A stretch of DNA of 64,000 nucleotides, taken from assembly GCF_051014685.1 (NCBI RefSeq), contig NC_135060.1:2480001-2544000 (forward strand), written 5' to 3'. The stretch comes from Ptiloglossa arizonensis (taxonomy: Eukaryota > Arthropoda > Insecta > Hymenoptera > Colletidae). This document shows positions 12,701 to 23,736 of the stretch, one piece after another. Below the pieces are notes generated by a model. It had not been told where the DNA came from. It did no database searches and saw only the letters and a program-made list of their open reading frames with translations. Within the stretch, counting starts at the first letter, position 1. Each line of letters opens with the position of its first letter. Both the position numbers and the translations under genes were made by a program.

Positions 12701-13768
12701 ATAACGAGAATTCAAATCTTTCGGAAGAATAGAGGTTGTCGACTTAGAAAAATTCCTCTATTAAATATAGACCGAGGAAAAAGATACTAAAGACGAAACG
12801 TGCATCGATATCGTTCGAAAATATCTTGCGTTATCGATTAACCTTTGTTTCGATCCGTAATGCCTCCGATAATTCTCGACTCGTGCTATAAATTCACCGA
12901 ATAATGGCTTAATGATGCCATATCGTATTACATCTGGTATCAATCGGTCGATAGCTATATGGATTGCACTAGGATTGCTATTACGTCCTTGTGTTCAAGC
13001 TTCCGGAATTATTGGTCATGTATCGCGATTGGATTTCGTATGATGGTTGTATCTCGGAGTCACAAGTTTATCGAATTACCAACTAAATATTAGCATTCAA
13101 GATTAAGGTCGCGGTCTCGAATCTAGATGCAAATTTATAACGATTTCGTCTATATCGTAGAGACCACGGAACGAACAAAATTGAAACGGATTTAAATCGA
13201 ATTTAACGTATCTCCATCGGTTTCATAAAGCTTCCAACTATCGTAAAAAAGTAATTTTGTAATCTTTTCGTATTACCAATGAATAAAACTTCACTTGCAA
13301 GTGAACAATATTTATTTAACATTACCAAGAAAGTGTACAGCAATTAGAAATAAAATGCGATCGATACAACAATTTGTGTAAACAGTAAGAGTGTTTTTTT
13401 AGCGGTTTACGGTATTGGAAATTTAACGGTATTCGTGTAGTATTCTGACGATATTCAAATGTGTTGCAGTGGAGCTCTCAGGGTATTCAAATGTGAAGTA
13501 GTAGGCTGTGGTGATTTGCTCGAAATGTAAATTTATTCCAATTTTTTTTTTTATGGAACACGGTTCGATCCGAACACGGTTCGAGCTTCCTCTCGTCATT
13601 AGTGGAGAAACATATATTTCTGCGAGAGGATTTTAAGACTGATGAAAATTGGGGCGGTTTCTTCGTTATGTAACCTCTGCAAGGCCGAATGCAATCGTCA
13701 AGTGGTGTTGAAAGTGCAGCTGGATTCTTTCCCAAAGAATGTTATCCGATATTTCCCAGGCGTATCCG
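9773..13768. other. 4-kb stretch without a recognised gene
   Basis: Several frames of 60-133 codons appear on both strands, for example a 133-codon minus frame at 11775-12176 and a 108-codon minus frame at 10623-10949. They overlap opposite-strand frames, lack splice boundaries and match nothing I know. A TATA-like string, gattatataaaac, lies near 12510 with no gene behind it. tattcaaatgtg occurs twice near 13450-13495. Confidence 0.4.
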
Positions 13769-14801
13769 ATAATATATAAAGATAATAATTTTATTACATA
13801 TTCCAAGTCCTCGGTGTAATTTTCTTAAAATAAATATTCCTTTGAAACTGAAAATCGTGCCACCACTCCGACACGATCTTCGTTATTTTATGTCTTCCCT
13901 TTAAACAATTCGCATAATAGATATCATAGTGATATTTCTATGACAGCAGAAATTATACTATTATCACTGATAATGTGTAACCCTGATGGGAATGAAAATG
14001 TGATGAAAATATTGACTCAAACACTTCGAAAGTGACTTTAATACTTTCTGAGCCAAGAATGTATTGGTTTCTTTAGATGTATAAGTAGAGATAGAGTCGT
14101 GTATAAATTTCCTATTTATTTGTTGTCTCGAGACTCGATTCGATAGTTTTTCCTCGTCTTTAAACAGTTGATTTTGCGTGCTCCCCGAAGGTAAGATAGA
14201 TTGTATTGATAGTCGTATGCAATTCATGCATGACGATGCCTACCTCACTTCGGTTGAGAAGCTAGGCACTATTTGGGTGAACGGTTTCCTGGTAAATGGA
14301 GGTCGCGCAGATCCTATTGCCTAGCCATCTCGCTCTCCGGATCCGAATCCACTGGATTGTTACCTGTGGGAGTATCTAAAATCCATCGTTTACGCAACAC
14401 TCACCGACAATGTTCAAATCCTTCGCTAACGCGTATAACACGGTCGCCATAGAATTCGTGACGTAGTGGATCTTTCTCGACGTATTTTAAATTCAATGGT
14501 AACGCACGTTCGAGATTGCATCGAAGTTGGATACGGTCGTTTCAAGCATCTCTCTAACACACCATCGCGACACGAAGAAGAAATTATCCGATACGAATGT
14601 TATCGATCATAAAGATACTAACAATAGTAGCTTACCGAGAATTTATATTTAAAAGGTTGGTAAGTAGCTTCGGTAACTTAGTAATAATTTTATTACACAT
14701 TGGACGGTTTCGGTAAGAGAAATGCCTTTCGGTAAGCAATAATCCTATTACGGTATCAGATATCGATATAAAGATATAAAAAAGAATAATATATAAAGAT
14801 A
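13769..14801 (+). repeat. Pair of 16-nt direct repeats flanking a transposase relic
   Basis: The 16-mer ataatatataaagata is identical at 13769-13784 and 14786-14801, about 1.0 kb apart. The first copy is followed by taataattttattaca, which also occurs near 14682. The broken transposase at 14165-14565 lies between. They may be element-internal repeats or an extended duplication; AT-rich chance matches are also possible. Confidence 0.4.
14165..14565 (+). pseudogene. Broken IS630/Tc1/mariner-superfamily transposase (C-terminal half)
   Basis: Three frames together read as the C-terminal catalytic half of a DDE transposase. First comes LPEGKID, RMQFMHDDAYLTSV, with the catalytic Asp of an HDxA-type motif at about 14232. 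A frameshift leads to RHYLGERFPGKWRSRR. A second frameshift leads to PDPNPLDCYLWEYLKSIVYA at 14337, holding the third acidic residue (Asp, codon 14355). Then come two in-frame stops and RRILNSMVTHVRDCIE, ending in GYGRFKHL near 14550. The two Asp codons are 123 nt apart, about 41 residues allowing for frameshifts, so it may belong to a DD41D-like group. At least two frameshifts and two stops make it dead. The first catalytic Asp and the DNA-binding half were not found upstream. Confidence 0.82.
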
Positions 14802-15497
14802 CCGATAACCTTGTTTCCCTATCGTCTCTATCTTGAAAACATCACCGACGATCGTATTGAAACGAACGCAATATACCTCGTGCGAGAAGACATTCTACTA
14901 TTATCATGGTAAGCAGCAGGAAGTACAAGATGCAGCCTAGGGGCAGGAAACAGGTGTTCCCAACAGGGGCTGAAGGTGACACGAGTCATCTCTTATCTTG
15001 TGCAAATAGTCGTTACCCAGGACCCCTTCCACTTCCAACCTTCCAAGTGTCTTTCCTTTTTCAGGCCCGGGCCGCATGGGAACACTGACTTTACCCGGAT
15101 GGGCGTACCAAGAGGTTGGCCATGTTACCTAATTGAGAAGTTAAAGAGGGCATGAACGTCGGGTCAACTGTTCCCTCTACTCCTTGTGTGTACCAGTGAG
15201 TCCAACTCGCTCCACTTCTCGATTCTACACCGAGATGAATCGTTAAATCTTTATTTCATAATGTCCTCGTTCGGGAGTCAAATAAAAGAAATCGTTGCGA
15301 AGTTCGTTGAGGGAATTTGCGCACGGTGTTTCCTTACGGGGACATCTAATGGCCCGGAGAATTCGGTCGTTTATCGTTTAGCTCGAATATCAATTAACTC
15401 TTAGCGTACCAAGCTGGAGTGCTCGACGTTCTTTACCGAGGGAGGTCCTTGAAAAATTCTATAGCTTTCTCGTTGTTGCGCTAGGTGAAATTATAGT
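14566..15497. other. No gene recognised
   Basis: Contains ggtaag-type words repeated around 14640-14750 and two short plus frames (60 and 72 codons). No exon is supported. Confidence 0.4.
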
Positions 15498-15690
15498 TGT
15501 TTTGTTTCGACGTCGATTCTATTAATCGTGACAAACCTACTCGAACCACCATAGTGACCCAAATTTCACCATGACCCAAACACTTGTTTACCGGGTCACT
15601 GTTATCACTCTGTACTCTATTTATAACTATCCGAGGCAAACGCGATCACGGTATCAGCGTAGATATGCATTGTGCACTTTGTGCTACCAG
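15498..15690 (+). repeat. Dispersed repeat with TATA-like core, plus copy
   Basis: This segment matches the reverse complement of 29152-29368. Shared parts, in order, are ttttgtttcgacgt, taatcgtgac, tttcaccatgac, caaacactt, gggtcact, ctctatttataactatcc and cgaggcaaacgcgatca. The centre carries tatttataa (15618-15626), a possible TATA box. The minus copy has about 30 extra nt after the core. A promoter-bearing transposon end such as an LTR piece is one explanation; no tg...ca ends or primer-binding site were identified. Confidence 0.75.
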
Positions 15691-18600
15691 TTTATTTCGA
15701 TGCAATCTGTAGGTTCTTCATTTATTGCAAAAATAATTATAGTCAATTTCTTCTTTTGGTAATAAAACACAAGAAAAATTGCAAACTACGTGTCTCCAAT
15801 AGCTATAGAATGGCATCGAAGAAACATGTACAGTGGTTCTTAAGAAACTTGGTACGACAAAGATTAAATCGTTGACGTATAAATCATTGTTTATTTTTCT
15901 AATCTATGAATTCATTTTGTAATCTATTCCTGTGATCTACGTTTTCACGTATGAAACGTGAAATAAAATTCACGCAATAGGGATTAGCGTGATTCTAATA
16001 CTTGAAATTAGAATACCTTCTTAAACGACTCTGTTACACTTTACTTCCTAGGTTTGATTAGTCCTCAGTCGTCCTTACTCGAACAAAAGTCATAAAAATA
16101 AGGTATTTTCAGGAGTTTTATGCATCTACGAAGCTGGATTACACCTCGATAGATAGAAGTGAATGACCATTCGTATAATGCTCGCTAGTATACAGTACAC
16201 CTAGAGAATAGTACACTTGGGACGTGTACTGTGCCAAGCGCGTAGCAAAACGCGAGAGGATATGTAGGGAGTAGTGTGTGCGACCTCTGAGGGGTAAACA
16301 TGAATACCGATTCGAATCTATACCAAAGAAAGCAGACAAAAAGTGAATAGAAAAAGCACGTTCTCCCTTCAGAAAGTTTTCACGAGAAAATTTAAATATT
16401 AATTCTCCTGTCCGTGTAAAAATAACGATTAGACTAGTTCTGATACGAGACTGATATCTTCGAATCCTTCGTTATTCGTTTTTTTTTTTAAAAACCTTCT
16501 ATAATAGTTACTATCCGAATATTTGTAAACAAATGTAAACCTCTTCCCCTGGATGGAAAGTAATATCTTTCTTAAACGTGACTTTCTTTTTAATGTCAAC
16601 TATGAACAAATTATTCGTGTTGTCAACACATCCCGATCTTCTGCACTAATTGTGTCAATCTTCTTTTTGATCCTTCTGTTTGTATTCAAACTCTCGTTTC
16701 GTACATACTAATTGAAACGAGTGCACAGCAGTCTTCCGAGTAAAAGGAATTAGTTCTTTCGACAAACGAATGTTTATACACACGTGAAACGTAAAGTGAA
16801 ATCACCTTTGAGCCAAAATTGAGAAAAAAGTCGAGAGATGTAGACTTATCAATGATCTGGGTAAAGTAAAGGAAGAATCTTGAGTGTAATCGGGATTTTA
16901 TGCTCCGTAGAAGCAACATTATCGGTAAGAGGATCGTTTTCTTTGTCGTGGTGGAAAAATGTTCGGTAATTGGGAGCGTAATATTTTGTAAGTGGATCCG
17001 AGGAAGTTGCAGAAGTGGGCTTGCTTAGCCGAGACTTAACATACGCTTTCATTGGTTTCGTCGTCGCGTAAGCCAGAAGTTCGCTTATCCGGCGGCAGGG
17101 GTGGTTAGGGAACTTAAAGTCAATCTTGGGTTATGCAAACGCTTATGCTTAGTAAAACGCATGCTGCGGGCGAGTCTTTGCTAACTTAAAGTACCGTAGA
17201 ATGGTGCTCCATGTCCGCTGTTCCGCGTTTTCCAAAGCTCACGAATCCCATCTGCTTGGGTTTTCAACTACGGAATATATTGACCGATTCTAAATTTACC
17301 TCCGAATTCCTTTGTATCTTATTTTTTCAACTAAACTATACACAACGTATCAATTTTATCGCGCAAAGTGAAGCCTGAAACGCAAACTAAATTTTCACAA
17401 GAACCAATCACGATTTGATTTCCGAAACGTAATTATTTTATTCTTCACGATATTTAAACGTAAGCGTATTCAATATTGATACGTATTATAAATGGTTGAC
17501 AACGCGTACTGTTTTTTCGATGAAAAAGATTTGCGACTGTTGAAGTCGTTGGACGCTACGAATACAAATAGATGTAGAATTTTTTGTCGCATAATTTATA
17601 AATTGAACAATATCGATACGGTGTCTACCGAATATCGCTTGTTAATTAACGTAACGTTCAATGGTGGTGTTTATTGCCCGTATAAATGAAATAAAAAAGT
17701 AGTCGAAACGAGGGATCATTTACGATTACATTCTCCTATTTTCATACGGACTGTATTTCAATTTGAACAAAATCCCACACATCGAGTGCAAAAATGATCG
17801 ATTCGACGCGGAATGGTACGTAACGCTCTATAGTGGCCATGGCAACGTGGACCCGAGACAATGCTCGGAGCAACAATTTACCCCTCTAACTTTCCCGGTA
17901 GCAGCTAGTAGCAGCCAATTTTTATTTCTACGATAAATTTAAGGCTTTACTCTTTCCGATAACGGTAAAAAGATCACCGCATTGTACCGTGTTCGTTTTA
18001 AAATGAAAATGGAATATATTCGACAAGCTGTATAACTAAAAAAACGTTCAGTGGTGTCGGAGTGTAATTTGACAAAACTGAAACGTGTATCTGGCTCGTT
18101 TATCGTTTAATTACGAAAAACAAAGAAGCTACGATGATTTTAATTTACACCGATTTGAGAACAAATCTTAAAAAAAATTATGGTTAATTCTTAAGAATAC
18201 GAACTGAATTTTTTTAGCTTAATTTGTAGCTTTTGGCCGCTATCCTAAAAGCTAAAATGTAACCGGGGAAAGGGAAATCGTCCACTCGGATCGGTCGAGA
18301 ATCTTGGCAAAGAACTGATTCTATGGTGTTTTAAGTGTTTCCGAATTCGGACTGCTCTTGCTTGAACAGTTTTTGGGTCGAGTACCAAATCAGATGATAG
18401 GGGAATGGAGAGACTTCGGTCCTTAGTGACTAGATATACTGACCGTTGCACTAGAAAGTGCACTCTGCCGAGTAACATGTTTCGAAGATGTTGCGGAGGT
18501 TTCGACCGTTGGTGGAAGGGCTTACCGATTCAGGGCGAGTAATAGTAAACAGAGGGTTGTCAACAAACGCAACGCAAAGGTTGTTTTCCTCTTGTTGCCC

Positions 18601-19743
18601 GTAACCTCTCCCGGAGTTCACGGACTCGATTGTTTGGTAATTAAAAGTCTTAATCGTAATCGTCGGAAAATGGAAATTAACACAAGTGTCGAGAGTCGAA
18701 AATCGAAGTACGATGTTCGAATTTCAAGTGTTCAAACGGTAGAGATGTTCAAGGTTGTGGTGCAAGTTCACGATTCGTACGAGAAGTTCTAGATAGATGC
18801 GGTACATCTCGTTTTCATCGTGAAAATCTCGTCGATCCACAATACCCTCGCGAGGACTTTGTTTTACATCGGTAGTTGTAACACCGATACGGACTTTAAC
18901 AATTCACATTTAGAGCGGTGAAACTTTGATCAGACGTCTATACAGTTTATGTCGCGTTTAATGTTACATTACACGTTGCATTATACATGTCCGTACGTGG
19001 CCTTAGGTGGAGGTTAGCGACCTCTCGCATTTTGGTAGGACGAGGGCAACTCGTAACGATTCGCGAACAATACGCGCTGTACACGGTAACAGCGAAAAAG
19101 GAATAGCCTCGTATCGTCTTTTTTCAGGGTAGCTATTCACAGCTGAAAATGCAATTCTTGATCTATGCGTGTCGATACCGTATTGCTCGAACACTTGTCA
19201 CTTCCGATACTTGATTCTCGTTCGACGTCCATATAAAAAAAAAACGATACAATCCTCTTTTTTATCTCTGTCACGACAGTTTATAAATTGTATTATACCG
19301 TGGCACTACTTTTAACTTTATTTATATCGAAATCGAGCGGTGGATTGCCGTCAAATGGAGGATGTGTATTAAATAACTCGTTGAAACGTAAAATATGAGA
19401 TACGATTTATCGAACTTGAATAAATTTCGAGCGAGTTCGTTTTACACGCAAACGACAAATCGCGGTAATTCTTAATTTAGATGGATTTTGGGTATTATGA
19501 AATATTCGTGAAAAAATTAAACGGATCGAGAAAATGTTTGATAGGATTAGCAATTAACATTCGAGACTGCCAATGCGAGGTAAAAAGGGCAAAGAATAAA
19601 AGTAATAAGAAACATTGTTACATTACACAAAAGGACACCAATGTCCGTGACAATTTCGAAAGGAATGATCTTCGAAGAAAGTTCTTGCCGCATTGTGTTT
19701 ATCCGTTAAAATAATCTATCTTCTGTTAACACATTTTTTGCAG
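15691..19743 (+). other. Probable intron or intergenic DNA upstream of the exon
   Basis: No other exon was found on the plus strand here. Frames of 60-77 codons occur on both strands without splice boundaries. Since 19744 is an acceptor, at least the part adjoining it is intron. A branch-point-like ctgttaac lies 20 nt before the exon. Confidence 0.5.
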
Positions 19744-19851
19744 CATCAATCCAACGGAAGATATTATGGAGTTTCTACTGGATCACCCTCTGCAATGAAT
19801 CACGAAGACAATTTATCACGTACAAAAAGTTTGGAAAGGATGCAGCAACAG
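19744..19851 (+). CDS. Internal exon of an unidentified protein-coding gene
   Basis: A strong acceptor (acattttttgcag, with ctgttaac as a branch-point candidate) precedes 19744, and a GT donor (cag|gtacaaag) follows 19851. The 108 nt encode exactly 36 residues in phase 0 at both ends: it begins HQSNGRYYGVSTGSPSA, continues MNHEDNLSRTKSLERMQQQ and has no stop. The composition (Ser, Asn, Gln, His; a basic SRTKSLERM motif like a phosphorylation or scaffold site) is that of a disordered linker in a signalling or cytoskeletal protein rather than of a chance frame. The frame stays open for 19 codons into the intron. Neighbouring exons were not found within several kilobases, so the gene has long introns, as neuronal genes often do. 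I cannot name the gene. Confidence 0.8.
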
Positions 19852-22675
19852 GTACAAAGACGCGAAGTTTCCATCTTTTATTTTTTTCTAGCCACTATCT
19901 CGCATTAAGGAGTATTTACCATTGGAAAAATCGATTTTTTCTTTTATTACACTTTCCGAGAGTTTCGAGCTTTGCAAGTATTTCTGTGAAATTTTCAAAC
20001 GAGATTCGGAGTTACGATAACTCTTAAACTGTTAACAATAGTTTACAAGCTTCCACGAGAAAGCAATGAATACGATCTAAAATCAACTCATATGTTAAAA
20101 ACGTTTTTTTGTAATCGGAAAATAAAGTGCAAAAATTATGATCGGTCAATTTTGTATCTTTCTTTTAAAACATTCATTCTAGTTGGAATAAAAGCTAAAA
20201 TTTGTTCCTCCTTTCCTTTTCCACTTGCCGCCGGACCAGGCACTACAACGATGGCCAATTGCAACGATACTTTTACTATTTAATAACTCGTGCGTCGTCA
20301 AAGGAAATCAAAAATAAAAAATTTCAATTCAACAGATCGTGTACTTTTCTTAGAAAAAAAATGGTCGCAAAAAGTTCTCACATTTTGATCCCGGGCACGA
20401 GAAAACCGTCTCGAGATATTCTTTTTCCCCGAGACAATCGTTTCCCCGATTCGATGACGGACACGTCGACCATGTTCAGGATCGATACACGCACGCACAC
20501 GCATACATACAGTTACGTTACCATGGAGGAGCGGTGCAGTAAATAACGCTGAACGTCAATGGGGCCTACCATGTGACAAAATCGATTCAAGTGATATTTA
20601 TATATTTTGTGTTCTTTTTCTGTATGTTTTAGTCTATATCAATTTTCGGATTTAATTTCGGTCGTGATTTCAAAATTCCTTACGAGTTGACAGCCGGGTG
20701 GGCGCGGGAGGTGACACGCGCCAGATCCCGCGGCGCTTGTGAAAAATAAAAAAAAAAAAAAAGAAAAAAAACCCCGGGTTGCCTGTTCGTGACAAGGTAA
20801 GCTCAACGAGAAACGTGATTCCAATTGAAATTCTTGGTTAACCTCGACGCGATCATTCGTCTTCGTCTTTGTCCCGTGGAAACACCGAGTCATTCGTAAT
20901 CGAAAAAGAATCCGCGCTCTCAACGGTGCGGAAATGTTGCTGTTAAACGTTTTATATCCGGCTGGAGAAACGTTTCCCACGTTCCCCCCGTCGGTGATTT
21001 CGTCGTTCTTTCGCATTCCGAGCATCGATTGTGCGTCCTTGCGAGAGAATCGAATACTCGTTTGGCCCGGTTTAACATAATTGCATCGGTCACGGACTAT
21101 AATAGCCCCGATGCTGCGCGTTCACGAATGTTAATTGCCGCGCTTCGAATAAAATTATGAATCGCCGTGTTCTGCGGCCAATCGTGCATCGAATCGGCTA
21201 TGACGAATTTGCCCTGTTCGTTTCGTTATCGTTTTGGGTTCTCGTTCGATAATATCAAGAAGCATCTTGCGCCAAGGAAGAATCCACCCTTTATATCAAA
21301 GCCATCCATTTTACTCGTGCCTGTGTATCTATCTCTTGAATTTTAAACAATACTGAAAAATACATCGCCTAGAAATAATATTCCGGGGTTCAGTAAATTA
21401 TCTGTACATTTTTCAAAAATATTTCTTCCATTAATTCACAGGTTACTCAAGAATTAAAGTAACTTTTGCTCGAAAGATTTTTCAAGAATTACATATCAAT
21501 AGAAGGAATCGTTTCGATTCTCTCCTTGAAGTAAAATATAAATCTACTCCCTTGAAGTAAATAGTAATACCAATGAAACACGGTGTAATTCGTACATTTG
21601 TACAATTTTTTACCAAAATTTACGTTCCGCGGTTCCCGATATCCCGTTGTTAACGATTTACAATTAAAATGCTCGCAATTCGTCGAGATCTTCCCCGGGT
21701 TTGAAATCTATTACGAAAATGGCACGATCTCGACCAAGAAGGTAGTAGGAATACCAACAAGACGTCGACGTTTTATGCATCAGTTATCACGAATGGTCGA
21801 ATGTTTCGTCATTATCGCGTTGATCGTGCCAATTAGTTCCCGACATTTCGGCCGCTTTACCAGACTAATTAGCGCGCTTAAGTCGAGTTTCGCGGTGACA
21901 GACGACAATACGCGCGTCGAGCTTTTAACTCTATGACGCCTGGAACTGATTCCGTAAATCGGTTAATGTCAGAGGGCAACAAATTTCACGCATCGGAGAG
22001 TTCCTCAAACGGAAACAAAGTACTGAATCGGACTCAGCAATTAATTACTGCTCGAGAAAAATATATACTTCAATTCGTAAGGATCGTTCACGGTGTTTGT
22101 GTCGTTGCCAGTATCGTTACGCAATTTCACAAGGGCGGTTCGTGTTTAAATCACGATTGTTTTTTAAATTTCATCGCAAGCTTTCGTTATTCGACAACGA
22201 TAATCCTCTTGCATTTAAATGCAACGTTTCCAACGATTAAGCAACTTAAGTGTGCAAATTTTTATGCACACTTTCTACCGATCGGTATTCAATTACATTT
22301 ATAGACATTAGTCGAATACATATTTCGCATTTATAAAAATATTTATACCATACACTTTTTTACCTTCTGACCTGTAACGAGGAAAAGTATGGTACTCGAG
22401 TAAATTTTGAATAAGTTTGTTCAAAGCGAAGACACGAGTATTAGAATAGCTCGATTGAATCTCGAGTTTCGATTATACGCGAACGAAATTTTTATTTGCA
22501 CGTGCTGAAATGTTACTCGCGGTTCACTGTGAATTCAATGGAAAGACATTGATCTTTTTAACGTTCTTAACGAGAACGCTACTTTCGCTCCACTTATTAA
22601 GATATATATGCAGGAAAATCATCTCCGTACGTTGTATAAATTTCAATTTATATCTCAACCACCTTCGTCAGAAAT
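19852..22675 (+). other. Probable intron; no further exon seen
   Basis: Follows the donor at 19852. Frames of 60-128 codons occur on both strands; the largest (20639-21025 minus, 21933-22304 plus) show no motif. A poly-A-rich tract (20745-20772) and a block near 21070-21200 with mixed GC words, perhaps conserved non-coding DNA, are the only notable items. Confidence 0.45.
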
Positions 22676-22891
22676 TAACGTTAATGGCCATTAATTAACA
22701 TTAATGGCCGTGTTTCTTCGCAGCGCGGTTCAGGGGCCGTCCATACGCGTAATTCACCGAATGTTCATCAGCTGATGGAAAAAAGGAAAGAGGTTCCAGT
22801 TTTATTTCGGTCGATCAATTTTTCCTCCTGGCGCATTGGTTCCTGATCGCTCGGGCTCATCGTGAAAGTCGGATTAGTTTAATTAGTCCGA
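22676..22891. promoter_or_regulatory. TAAT-rich block, possible enhancer
   Basis: taacgttaatggcc at 22676 is repeated 20 nt later as taacattaatggcc. At 22869-22891 there is a near-palindrome, tcggattag...attagtccga, holding two TAAT cores. In between lies gttcatcagctgatgg, with an E-box (cagctg). TAAT cores are typical homeodomain binding sites and E-boxes bind bHLH factors. The cluster inside a probable intron suggests a cis-regulatory element, but this is inference from motifs only. Confidence 0.35.
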
Positions 22892-23137
22892 AAGAGTTAC
22901 ACGAGCAATCTAACTTGCGATAGTGTAAATGAAAGTAACCGAATCGATCTGTTCGCTCGTTTCGCCTTCCTCCCGGTTGTCTTTTTCTCGATTTCGTCTT
23001 TCGTTTTCAGCTTACATTCTGATGCACTTACAACGATCGAGAGTAGTTTTTCTTAAACGTACTTACACCGTAATAAACACTTTTTGCGTATTTTATACAC
23101 GTCGTACTTACATATTACATTGGTACATTTAATACCA

Positions 23138-23736
23138 GGTTGTTCGATAAGTTTTGTCATTTTTTTCATTGTAAGAAAATACTATGACACTTGAATTTTG
23201 AACATTTATAAATATAAGATAACGATAGTCGTATTCGTGTACGAACGGTACGTTTGCGTTTGTGGGTGGGATTTGGAGGAATCACCCCGCAGGATAATTA
23301 TTGAACTGTCCTATGGCTAGGACTCGAGAATACGAGGTGCACAGTCGTCCAAGAATCCTAGGTTACAATGGCTTGCTAGGTAATGAACCTAGACCCGAGG
23401 CGAGAGGGTTATCGTGGCCTCGTGTATACAAGGTGTTTCAAAATATGTGAGCACAACTTTAGAGGCAAATTCAACATCGTACAACGAGGAAGAATGTTTG
23501 TACAAATGTATACCTAGATACGACATCGTTTTCGTGTCAGTGATTTTTGTATTGCAATAGTTGTTCGACTATCTTTGCAGAAAATTTTCAAAGTGAAGCG
23601 TTTTGTCGTATTAGTTTTCTCAATTGGTCAATAATTCTTTCGAATTCGCAAATGGAGTACCCTGATGTAGAAAGCTGATGTATAATACTATACTGTTCGA
23701 TAAATTTGATCGAACGACAAAACTTATCGAACAACC
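23138..23736. mobile_element. ~600-bp non-autonomous mariner-like element, family 1
   Basis: It begins ggttgttcgataagttttgt and ends with the perfect reverse complement of the same 21 nt (gacaaaacttatcgaac... at 23716-23736). TA follows the right end, and the left flank is ca instead of ta. Next to the left end, attgtaagaaaatacta and gacacttgaattttgaac match, in reverse complement, the right end of the 57617 element. No transposase frame is present, so it was mobilised in trans or is a deletion derivative. An unrelated terminus-like string, caaggtgtttcaaaatatg at about 23429, suggests a nested insertion. Confidence 0.85.
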
